From Amphibalanus amphitrite (Eukaryota; Arthropoda; Thecostraca; Balanomorpha; Balanidae), in contig NW_024881560.1 in assembly GCF_019059575.1 (NCBI RefSeq), forward strand, positions 1 through 64,000: DNA of 64,000 nucleotides, read 5' to 3'. Numbering within the stretch: the stretch's first letter is position 1; every line of letters starts with the position of its first letter. This document shows, piece after piece, positions 33,093 through 45,900 of the stretch. Position numbers and translations under genes: made by a program. Below the pieces are notes generated by a model. It saw only the letters and a list, made by a program, of their open reading frames with translations. It did no database searches and was not told the origin of the DNA.

Positions 33093-36000
33093 GTGAGTGC
33101 CGGTCCACTGCGGCCACTGGACGCGCTCACAGCTCGTTAGAGAGCCGTCAGAGTGGCCCGCGCCGGGGTGACTGGGCGCTCTGAGCTGACAGACACTGCC
33201 ACCGCACAGCTACGAGCCGTGCGCTGGTGAAAATGGTGGGACTGCGATTTGACTATCTGACTACGGAGTACGGACAAAGGGAAACGAGTTTGAACTCTTA
33301 AATGCGTTTCATAACCTAATACTAATTATTATTAATGGACCAATAAATAATTGTTTGCTCTAGAATCGAGTGTGGCCATTCACGCACTTAAATTTTCATT
33401 TGACACCTATGGCGCGACCACAAGCAAGAATAACGATTCTTTGCGTTTCCCGGCACAATATTCAGAGTTGTGTCTTGCATGTATGTATTCAGTGTTCTAC
33501 ATAAACGAGCAGCTCATCAATATCCAGCGCCAATCAGCGTCTGGGTAGTTATAACTACATTAGTCAGTGGCCAGCGCACCCATACGTGACGGTCCTCGCG
33601 ATGTGCGTTTGCAGGACGGGGAAGCTGCACTACCCGACCAACGTGTGCGGCCCACTGTTCGAGGAAGAGCTGGAGTTCTGGGGCCTCGACTCGAACCAGG
33701 TGGAGCCCTGCTGCTGGATGACCTACACCAAACACAGGGACACACAGGTACGGATGACCTGCACCAAACACAGGGACACACAGGTACGGATGACTAACAC
33801 CAAACACAGGGACACTCAGGTACGGATGACCTACACCAAACACAGGGACACTCAGGTACGGATGACTAACACCAAACACAGGGACACTCAGGTACGGATG
33901 ACCTACACCAAACACAGGGACACTCAGGTACGGATGACCTACACCAAGCACAGGGACACACAGGTAATGATGACCTACACCAAACACAGGGACACTCTGG
34001 TACGGATGACCTACACCAAACACAGGGACACTCAGGTACGGATGACCTACACCAAACACAGGGACACTCAGGTACGGATGACCTACACCAAACACAGGGA
34101 CACACAGGTAATGATGACCTACACCAAACACAGGGACACTCAGGTACGGATGACCTACACCAAACACAGGGACACTCAGGTACGGACTACGGATGGCCTG
34201 CACCGAACACAGGAACACAGGGTACAAGTAACCTACACCAAACACAGGGACACACAGGTACGGATGACCTACACCAAACACAGGGACACTCAGGTACGGA
34301 TGACCTACACCAAACACAGGGACACTCAGGTACGGATGACCTACACCAAACACAGGGACACTCAGGTACGAATGACCTACACCAAACACAGGGACACTCA
34401 GGTACGGATGACCTACACCAAACACAGGGACACACAGGTACGGATGACCTACACCAAACACAGGGACACTCAGGTACGGATGACCTACACCAAACACAGG
34501 GACACTCAGGTACGAATGACCTACACCAAACACAGGGACACTCAGGTAATGATGACCTACACCAAACACAGGGACACTCAGGTACGGATGACCTACACCA
34601 AGCACAGGAACACACAGATATGCTGCCACTGAAGTGTTATCTACAGCAAACACAGTCATTTAGGGGCTGATTTGTTGATGGTTCTCGAATGCTGCGAACA
34701 ATCTGGTCCGCACACATTGTTACGTAAGCGCACAAAGCGCCGTCATTTGTACATAAAGCGCAATTGCTTTTACCATGCACGACTTCCATAGAAGGCGCTC
34801 GGGATCAGTAGGGCTTAGCTGCCTGGAAACCTGGAAAAGGAGGCCGAAAAGCATACCTAATGCGCTTTGTGCACATACCTACCAATTATAAATACGGTGT
34901 TTCGTCATATATGTACCAATGCAGAAAGTATTTAATCTATTTGCGACTTTATTTGCCTTTTCTTTGTCACTACTCACCAAAAAGGCGCTCAACCACAAAC
35001 AGTACAATCAACAATGTCAAGTAAGTCGGACAGAGACGCATTCCATCTCTCAGGGTTTATGGAAGCAGCCTCGCCGGGCGAAGCCTTAACCCTCGCCGGC
35101 CGAGGGGGGGGGGGGGCGGGTGCCGCCCCCCATAGGGTTTTTTCGCGATAGCTCCGAACACGCTGGCGATAGAGAGCTGAAACTTGGCATACCTGACCTT
35201 TGATCCAAGCCGGATCTTTTGACACCAACCGCATTTTTGGGTCAGGTCAGGTCACTGACCTATGACGTCATAAGTGAACCTCTGCACGGTCTTCAGATGT
35301 CGCAACTTCGCAACGCCCTCACTGCCAGAGGAGATGTCACAGGGAAATGAAACTTGCAGGATCTAGTATCCATTATAAGTCTCACAACTTGTATATCTCG
35401 GATTTTTCCTAAAGGTCATATGAGGTCAGGTCATTTTCGTGACCTCACCATTATAAGTCAATGGGGAAAAATGAAAACTGCTATTCTGGCGCCGGGAACG
35501 ATCTCCAACTATCTCAAGCACACAGAATCGTGATTTTATGCACTCCTTGCAAGGTTAGATGCGTCACTTTTGCAATGTTGACCTTGTGTGACGTCATTTA
35601 TGACGTCATCAAGGTCATATTCGTTTTTCGTCAATAACTCTTGATCAAATTGAGCTAGCGAGTCGGGAAAGCCATCAATGGACTCAGGAAGACCTGCCGA
35701 ATCGAATGATATGCGACATGACCTCTTTCGACCTACTTCGTGACCTTAGGGTGCTGACCTGACCTTGACCTGAGGTCAACACCCCAAGTTGACCTGACCC
35801 GAACACAAAGTACATCATTCGACGCGCCTGAGCGAGGCGAACACGATGCTGCCAAAATCGCGGCTCTGCGGCCGTTTTTTGCGAAGTTATTCACCAAAAA
35901 CTGAACCGTACCCTGGGGCACTTGACCTGACCTCAGAGGTCACCGGTTGACCTAGGACCTTAAAATCGGGTACCAATCTCTGCGTCTCGTAACGGCGCAC

Positions 36001-39000
36001 ACGCTCGTTTTTTCCGCGATGCGCTAGTTCCACCAGGGGCGAAACGGCGAGGGGGGGGTCGTACCCGCCCCCCCCCCCCTCGGCCGGCGCGTATGTAGAA
36101 AACCAATAGGTCCGGCGAGGGTTAAGTCTTTGCGAAAACGTTCAATCTTCATTGGTAGTATATCCGCATTGTCTCGGGGAAAATCAATCAGACTCAAGCC
36201 GTCTTTGTTCCGTTGATATTGCTCTCAGGAATACAAACAAACGACCCACCGCTCCAATATAAATGGTCTTTCAGGGGCCCTGGCACCTGGAAAGCATTTA
36301 TCGGTCAGCCGTGCGGCAACGTAGTACAGTGCGATATATATTAACCGTACCGTAAAGTAAAATACTACCGTACCGGAGACAGGCGTAGTTGGCGCATGCG
36401 CCGTACGAGCGCATCGCCTAGCCGCCATTGTCGCTTCAGAGCTTAACCGCAGCGGACACGAGTGGTTTCTGCGAGTGATTTCTTCTGTCGTGAGTACACA
36501 TTACGGGCGTTATGAGCCCCGCTTGCGAGCACAAGCAGCTATAGCCCGGTGAATTCCCTGTGTTGGGTGCCTGTCCAGGCTGCGGCAGTAAAAAGTCAAG
36601 TCTCCCGTACGTCTTCTCGCGGTTCGGTGGGGGTATGGGCGTGGTCACCTCACCAAAAAACCAGATGGACGTGAATACAGTCCCATTGTCACACTGCATC
36701 TGGTTTTGTTGCAAGCGCGAGCTCGACGGATAAATGGTCTTTCAGGGGCCCTGGCACCTGGAAAGCATTTATCGGTCAGCCGTGCGGCAACGTAGTACAG
36801 TGCGATATATATTAACCGTACCGTAAAGTAAAATACTACCGTACCGGAGACAGGCATAGTTGGCGCATGCGCCGTACGAGCGCATCGCCTAGCCGCCATT
36901 GTCGCTTCAGAGCTTAACCGCAGCGGACACGAGTGGTTTCTCCCACCACCGGCCCCATGCGCCCTGCCGTTAATTAAGGTGTTAGGTATTGAGTGTTTAG
37001 TATGCGTCGCCTACCGGATTGTATTCCTGTGTGCCATGTGGTCACCTCACCAAAAAACCAGATGGACGTGAATACAGTCCCATTGTCACACTGCATCTGG
37101 TTTTGTTGCAAGCGCGAGCTCGACGGATAAATACAATCAGAGTGTCGTATCCACCGTACATATGAAGGCGCTGTGCACGCTGCAGCCGGTCGCCACCGAT
37201 TAGGTCCAGTGCAGCTAATCGGCAGTCTCCCTGTGGGCTGTATCCTCGGGCGGGCTCTGACTCTGTGGCGAGCTGCTCGCTCGGACGTGATCAGGATGAC
37301 GCCGCCAGCGCTGCGACTCGGGCCGAGCGGCGCGGTGCGGTGCCGCCGGCCGAGCTGCCGGCTCCGCGCCCCGGGCGCGGGGTCGTGGGGCGTAGGGCAT
37401 ACGCCACCGAACTAAATCGTCAACTAAATATTTTTCTTTTATATAGCAGGCATGATTTTTAAACTCTGCTCTTAACCATTTAGAAAGGGCTGGCTATTTG
37501 AAAGGATGCTCGGCTATAAATACTTACCATCTACACCTTAGTCAAATGTCACACCAACGGCCAACCAATCATTTAAGGGCTTTATCCAAGGTGTTCTATG
37601 GTGGGGTGTTCCCACGGTTCTTTACCGCTGTCCTAAATTGTCACCGAATGTAGACGGCTTGCCGGGAGGATCTTCCCTCTGCGATTGGTGCCGCCATTCA
37701 TTGAGGAGAGGGTCGTTTGGCGGCCGGGGCTGGCACCCGGCTCAGCAGTGGAGCATCGGCCGCCGCTGGGTGGGCTGTTACCAGGCAGGGACAGAGAGGG
37801 GAGGGGAGAGGTGTGCGTGCTGCTGGGAACAGAGCTCAGCTCGACTGTCGGATTATACGGCTTGTCGGAGACTTTAGGTCTAAAATATCCGCAGCCGGAG
37901 GTTTTTCTGTTGGTGGTGAGCTGGATCTCGCCCTCAAAATTAAATAGAGGGGAGGTGTGCGGCCGCTGTTTCCTGGCTGTTTAAATATTTAAAGCTTTCA
38001 GCTATGCAGCATATGTATTTCCATCGCGTGACTGCGGTATATTCAAAAAGTTGCCCACTGCAGCGCTGACCACTCCAGTCTGGGGGCCGCCATTTGATGC
38101 TGACACTGCCCTGTCTGTACCCGAAGACGACGCTGGCCATCCTGGACAAGCTGGACCTGGACTCTGAGCGTCCCTCCGAGGAGGAGGTGGCCAGGAAGTT
38201 CGGCTTCGAGGAGGACTACCTCAGCGGCAACCTCTCCTGCTGGCAGAAGGTCAAGCCGAAAATATGGAGTCTCTTCGACGAGCCCTACTCCTGCTCCGCT
38301 GCCAAGGTGGGCCGATCTGTTACTGCTTTTAACAATTTAGGGGTCACTACAAACCAGGTTGACTAGATTGAGCGGATAGGAGTCTATGCAATTGGTATCA
38401 CTGCTGTGCTATTGCTCTATGTCGCTCATTAAAACCCCATTTTGTCATCTGGAAATAATAAAACTAAAACGCTAAGCTCTTAAGTCCGCTCTTTACTGTC
38501 ACGTTGGCCATTTGAGACTCGTTAAATTCGGACCGTACTCGGCGCCTCCTGTTGAAGAGCAGCCGTTCTAATTGCGCGGATGCTTGGCTTTCCACTGGAT
38601 CTGTGCAGTTAGCACTCGGCTCTCGCGGGATTCTCCGGCTAACGTGGTGCTGCGCAAAACGGGAGATTGGCCGTTAAATATGCCGGGGAAAGCAATGCCC
38701 GCTGTCAGTTACCTCCTGTTCTGTGATCGACAAGTGTTCATCCAGTTTTCATGGTGTTCAATTCGAGCGGTGGAAAGTAGCGGAAAGTCGGAATTTATAT
38801 GTGTATTGAGCGTTGAAATTCCAATGTGGCTCACCTGCGCTATATTTTGCCACCCTGCTTATTTAGATCGACATTTAACAATTGTGTAAATAAGCATTAT
38901 GGAGTACCGGTAAATACTTTTACTTTTTCAAATTATGCCTCAATCCCACAAACATTTTGCATTTTCATGTTGCAAAACGTACGACTGCCATACTACATAA

Positions 39001-39911
39001 AACATTCGGTATCAATTCTACGGCCACAGGGGCGGTAATTTTATTCCTTCGTAAATCATGATAATTCATGAATATCTGAAATTGGCCGGCCCCTGGGTGC
39101 CACCGAGCCAGAGCTATCGACTCTTTCGGGGGCTGCCGTCGGGTGGATTTGTCTGTAGTGCGAGGTCACCGTAGGAAGTGTGTGGTGTTGGTCACTGGCT
39201 GCTTTTCTTCCCTGTGCTGCTAGTGCTTTCCTATATTTACTTGAACTATTGGGTTGATTATTTGGGGTTCTACTTCGAGAGGTGCTTTACTGAGCAGATT
39301 CGTTGTGTCGGCAGGTGGTGGCTGTGATATCGGTGTTTTTCATTGTGGTCTCCATCTTGTCGTTCTGCCTGAAGACGCACCCCAACATGCGCGTGCCCGT
39401 GATCCGTAACGTCACCACCATGGACGGCAACCGGAGCGCTGTCTGGACGCTGGACAAGAGCCGCACCGACCCGCACCGCGCCTTCCTCTACGTCGAGCTC
39501 GCCTGCAACGTCTGGTTCACATTCGAGATCATCATCCGCTTCATCGTCAGTCCCGTCAAGCTCGACTTCATCAAGTCGCCGGTCAACATCATCGACTTCA
39601 TCGCCACGCTCAGCTTCTACACGGACATGCTGACTGACTACCTGCTGGTGAAGTTCCGCAGGGACCTCACCAACGCCGACATCCTAGAGTTTTTCAGCAT
39701 CATCCGCATCCTGCGGCTCTTCAAGCTGACCCGGCACTCGCCCGGCCTGAAAATCCTCATCCACACGTTCAAAGCCAGTGCCAAAGAGCTCACCCTCCTC
39801 GTCTTCTTCCTCATACTCGGCATCGTCATCTTCGCGTCGCTGGTCTACTACGCCGAGCGGCTGCAGGCCAACCCGTACAATGACTTCAAGAGCATCCCGG
39901 AGGGCCTATGG

Positions 39912-39952
<41 letters not shown>

Positions 39953-42900
39953 GGTGCCCAAGACGTACGTGGGGATGCTGGTGGGCGCGCTGTGCGCCAT
40001 CGCCGGCGTGCTCACCATCTCGCTGCCCGTGCCCGTCATCGTCTCCAACTTCTCCAACGTCTACTCCCACACGCAGGTGAGCACGAGGCGGGCGATTCTC
40101 CTCAGCTTAACGACGAGTGTAGGACGTAGGTCCAGGGTGGGGGATCCCGGGGAACTAACGAGCGGTGGTCTAATATTTGTTGATGTTGCCGTCAAAGGTC
40201 AGACATTTGTGTCGGTTTCATCTGATGCTGATCAGCTTGGTGTATTTCGAGAAACTGTTGCGTCTCGGGTTCGTCTGCCACACCGTCAGCTGGTAGTTAA
40301 AACTCTTCTGACTTTTCCTCTTGACCTGAACATTCATCTACGTAACATAAGCGGCAAAATTAGCCAGCCTCTGAAAGCGGACGCTAATTGTGGGTTAGCT
40401 CTCGGAACACGTGCGGTAAACGTCCGTGGCCATTCTTTCCCGTCGGGTGGTCGGCTAATGGATTCCGACAACGGAGGCAGCCGGCGCGCTCTCAGACTAT
40501 GTTTATCACCGGAGATGCTGCTGAGCGCTCACGGCTCCAACTGGTGTCCGTCCCCTCTCCACCCACCCTGCCCCTCCACCGCTCTGCTGCTCCGTTTACG
40601 TAGCGCTAACCGTTCGCAAAACACAGCCGTCCGCGGACAGATGCCGTACACACCTCACACGCACCCAATTCGACTCGGGAGTCACAGAAGTCGACTCGAA
40701 AGTCGCAGAGGCTGACTCGTGGCGGCAGGGTCGACTCTGAGTCGCGGATGTCGCCGAGATGGATAGTGCGTTCCGGCTGATCGGATCAGTCGCAGTGCCG
40801 CTGTCAATATCGTAGCTTTGATTTTAGCTAGGCAATCGCCAGCCGCTTGAGTGCTCCGAGGCTATTTGTACTTACTACAAACCAGTAAAACGCCTTTTGG
40901 GCGAAGAACGAGCGAGCGAGATAGTGAGCCCTGCACGTGCAGAAGGGCGAGAGGGTACTTCCAACGGGCTTGTGCAAAGCACCCTTCTAGCCGGTCGCTA
41001 GCGGTGTGCCAAATTTGAACGCAATCGGCCCAGCCGTTCCTGAGATCTGGAAGCGGCATTCTGCACGTGCGCACGTGCAAACGGGGTCCAAAATGACTTT
41101 TGCACGGCACCCTACTAACCGGTCCCCAACCGTGCACCAAATTTGAGCGCAATCAGCCCAGCCGTTCTCGAGATCTGGAAACGCCCCTTGCACGTGCGCA
41201 CGTGCAGTAGCACCCTAACCGCAACACATGGGAATGCATTGCCTGGTGGGTGCCTACCTGTATGCCAAGTTTCAGCGAAATCGCCCCAGTAATTACCGAG
41301 TTACTGAAATGGGAACAAATTTGGCACCTCTTATTGTTGTATTTTGCACGTGCAGTGGGGGTCACTCACATAGATGAAGAGTATCCGACCTTTGGTAGAA
41401 GGGATGCAGCTACCCTATAAAAATGACCGCAAGACAATCGCTCAAGCCGCTGCTGAGATATGGGCCTCTCAAAATCATTACTTTTGCAAAACTGCTTGAA
41501 CACCCTTGACTTTTCACGTGGCACGTGCCACGGCGGTCACTGAGATGTATCAAAAGTAGTCAATTACGGGGTAGAAGGGATGGGGCTACCCAGCAAAAAA
41601 GACCGCAGGCCAATCGGTCCAGCGGTTGCTGAGATATAAGCCTCTCAAAAGCGTTACAGGCCGGGCCGGGCCGGGCCGGGCCGGGCCGGGCCGGGCCGGG
41701 CCGCTCATACTGAGATTTTTCCCTTATATTGAAAAGACTCGCTTCGCTCGCTGCGCTCGCTCGCTCGTAATTACAACCGGTGTATCTCAATATTTGTTCC
41801 TTTTAGACGTGCAAGCATTAGCGTCGCCACGGGGGGCAAGCGGGGCAGCTTGCCCCCCCAACCTCGGACCGGGCACCCCCTGAGATCGATACAGATCCGA
41901 TGAGATTTTGGAGTCGGGAAAAAATGGGGGTACCTTTCTGAGAATGCCTGTGAGGTCAGACTCGTTCAAGCCAGAGTCGGAGTCGCAGTCGCCAACATCG
42001 TCAAAACACCGACTCCAGACTCGGAAGTGTCAATACTGTGATTCATTTCATGTTCCTCGTTGGTTTTTTATTACATTTTATAGCTGATTTTCATAAGTTT
42101 TGAAGTGCTGATACAAAATTTGCGTTCAAAGCGTGACACTGAATCTTCGGGCCTTTCTCAACTCTCGTCAAATGTCTGCGACAGACTCAAGTACCGTTCA
42201 AGTGCCACAGGGCTCATGACTGCTTGCTTTTCACACAGGCTCCGAAGGAGCTCCACTGAGCTCTAAGAAGCCTTCAGAGGGCACAAACCGGCCTCTGAGA
42301 GTCCCACTGGTGTTCATATTCTCTGAGGGCCCATACAGGAATCTTTGAGGACCTTACACATGCGTAGACCTCTGAAGGGCCACACGGATCTTTGAGGATA
42401 CTTTTAAATATTTCTGAGAACCTTAGGCCTCTGATAGCTCAGCCGAGCTTTTGAGGCGACAGATTTTGCTGAGCCTAAGCCTGCAGTTTAGGGGTCACGA
42501 CTCGGGTGTGCCTCTGAGGGTCCCAGCACATGTTTCTTATGTCCCTATGTAGGGTCCTTAGGGATTCGACACAGACCTCCAGGGTTCACACTGCTATTTG
42601 AGGGCTCCCTGCTCACCCTGGGCCTGGTCTCTTAGCGCCCGCCGCCGGCGCCGCCCACACTGGCTTCTGAGGGTCCCACCTTGGGCTCGGAAAGCCCTAA
42701 AGCACCACATATGTACACGTAACTATTTGGGGTGACCAGCGCCGATTTTCAGGATCCTAAGCAGGCTTCTGAGAGCCCACACTGACCCTGAGTGGCCTAA
42801 AATGGCCTGGAAGTCCCAAGCCTATCGCTAAAGGATCCCTTGTCGCTATGCCGTGCGAAATTTTGGTTCCGTTAAACGTCTTTTCTTCGCGTTTGCAGCG

Positions 42901-45900
42901 CTTCCCTACACACGAAAAACGAGAAACTTTTTGTTCACACTACACCTCCTCTCACTGGAGCAAAGATGAATTACTTCCGATTCACACTTCCGACATTCAC
43001 TCTCCGCTGAAAGCCCTACTTAGCTTCAATCGGCGGCTGGGATAAGCCCTATGCATTTTACGTAGAACCTCTGCATACATGCGTGAATGAAAGTTTCAGC
43101 AAGGTGATTCGCTTAAGCTGAGCGTTTAACCTTTTTATGATCATGAGCGACGAGCGTCTGCACAGGGGCTCTCCAGAGTGCGTCGGCAAGCGCAGCCATT
43201 GTGATTCTACCGGTCGTTTTTTGTTCAAAAATTTAAAAAAATTAAATTTTCTGTAAAAAAAAATGGCAAGTCATAGCTACAAGGAAAACCTTGTCACCAT
43301 CGTATTCCTCGCACCATTGCGCGTTGAATGATATGTAAAATGAATGAGTAACGACTGGAGGAAGGCAAGATTTAACACAAAAGTTGATTTTGCCCCCCCA
43401 ACCGAAAATCTCTGGCGACGCCTATGCGTGCAAGAAGCCATCGGTCTTTTGCTATAGAGAAACCTTACCTTTGCCATATATTTTTCCAGTCTCTCAAAGT
43501 CTAAAAAAAATAGTTGCTTCACGCTCAATTGGCCCATTTTATATTCATAGATATACAGATCGCATGAATGTTTGACGTGAAACGTCACGCATCGACCTTT
43601 ATCTCCAAAGTCGTCCAGCGCATATCTGCAATTTACGCGTATTTTTTCTAATTCTGGCTCGCCGCAATCCCCGAAAAACATCGCGCCTGGAGCACCAAAC
43701 GGCAACAGAGCACAGTGGTGCCACGGTGGAAAGCCCCCCCCCCCACCCCCTCCTAAGGCTGCCGGGGGAGGGGACGGGAATCGATCAGTCGGCCGGGTGA
43801 CGAAACCCCATTTGTTTCAGAGAAAGTTTTCCCATTCAGAAGTAACTTCTTAATTGGGTGCGCGTGTGACGCCGGTAGCAGTCGAACCGGACTGTTCAAA
43901 ATGCATCATGAATGAGTTTATTCATTGTCCCCAAATTTAGAACAATAAGATATCGGTGATTGGCATCTGCTGTGCCTCTCACCGAACTTAAAAAAGAAAA
44001 GATTTGCCGAAAGAAAACAGCAATCATTACCCAGTACCTATATTAACCCGCGCCCCAGTGGCGGTCTCCGCCAACTTCGCCCTAGTGGGGGAGGGGGGGG
44101 GGCATATGTTACCACCCAGTACCCACCTCTAACTCAAAAACTAAGAGGGCTAGAAAGACGCGGTAAAAAGCAGTCGATAGCTCTTGATGCGTACGTTTGA
44201 AAGTATTTCGGTCTTTTTTCATCTTAGAGCAATATTGGGGTCACCAGAGGTCATCAAAGGTCAAAATTTGCGAATTGTCATTATATTTTTCAGAAAACAT
44301 GCCATTATCTCAGGAACTATGATAGCTAGAAAAACGCTGGGAAAAGCAATCGATAGCTTTTGAACTCTTCTTTTGATAAGGTCATCATCAAAAATGACCT
44401 CAGGTCAACAGTTTAGCTTCCAGAGGGCAAAAACTCCAAAAATAGTTGTTTTTAAGAAAAGTGTTTTTCGACAATAACTTTTGACTAAAAAAAAGTTAGG
44501 TCATTTCTAATGCCAGAATCGTGTTCCTCTCGCCAAGACGCGTCGAATGAACTATAATTTGACCTTGAAAGGTCAACTTCAAAGTTTGACCTCAGGTCAA
44601 GGTCATGACCTGACCGGAAAAGGTCATGTTGCATATCAGTCGATGCGTCTCGGCAAGACAAACACAATGAGGCCAACCCCAGCGTTCTATCTCTTTCCAA
44701 TCGAGAGTTATTGGCAAAAAAACTGTTTGTAGCCTCAAATGACCTCGGATGACCTTTCAAGAGGCTATCAGCAAAAAAAGACACCTTGGTCGTCACCGGT
44801 GGTCCAAATCATTGTTATCCTGAAATATTTGGACTGTTCCTATGCGTACACACGGATCTAGAGGCATTTTCGTTTTTCTCCATTGACTTATAATGGAAAG
44901 GTCACGCCACTGTCCTGACCTTAGGTCACGCATATCAAAAATCCGAGATATACAAATTGTAGGCACCCATAACATCATGTAATCCACCAAGTTTGAAACC
45001 TCTCTGACAAACACTGCAGGCTGGACATGATTGCAAACTTTTTTTAGGCTTGGTCAGTTAACTTGACCTAGTGACCTGACCTGACATGACCTGGGGTAAA
45101 AATTTCACACATTGTCCAAAATTGATGTACCAAAAGCTACCCCAAGCGGCGCAGCGCTACGCGCCGCGGTTTTTTTATTTATACGAAAAAAAACGCGACA
45201 GGGTGGTAACATATGCCCCCCCCCCCCACTGGGGCGAAGGTTAAAAGCAAAAGAAGCATCGATGATTTCCACTGCGTGACTACCTAGGTAAAGTAAAACA
45301 TAAAAACTTATGTTTTACTTTTGTGACTTTGCTTAGCAACTCCTATATCCGTGGCTGGAATCATTTCAAACACCTCTGACCTCTGCGCTGGCTTATGTTG
45401 CCAAAGCCGTGGTCGTTTTAGCGCTGCGACACGCCTCCCCCTTCCCTGTCTACCGACCAAAGCCCCAGGACCAAAGCGATGTTAAAGTTTTGCGAGGATA
45501 ATGCACCTAAAGATCTCAGTAGCTACATTTAGATATATGAAAATAACAGAGATTTCCCGCGCAACAACATGTGCTGTCGGCCATCAAATAATGACCTGCT
45601 GCCTGCCAACTCGCTTAGCAACTTCTCGGTGATGAGTTTGCGCCCCAATCACAGGACAGGGTCCGCCTTGGTCGTCGGTCACCTTGGGTGACTGTCTCTT
45701 ACCGCTGGTAACCCTCCCTGACCACCGGTAGGTAACCGTCGCTGACCGACGGTAACCTTGGTGACCATCGCTAACCTTGCTAGCCGTCGGCAACCTTGAG
45801 CGATCATTGCTGACCGTCACTGGCTAATGTTGACGGTCGGTGACCGCTGCTGACTCGCTGACCATCGCCGACCGTCAGTTACCTTGAGTGACCGTCTCTG

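Noticed and set aside
33586-34632. A 348-codon plus-strand frame that could be read as a separate repeat protein
   Set aside because: Its start is the intact Shaw exon 2 and the rest is the 36-bp array with a splice donor in each unit. The frame is open because the period is a multiple of three.
43277-43705. A 142-codon minus-strand frame with partly protein-like composition
   Set aside because: It crosses the hAT element boundary at 43426, so it joins host and transposon DNA. There is no recognised family, and no start or splice support.
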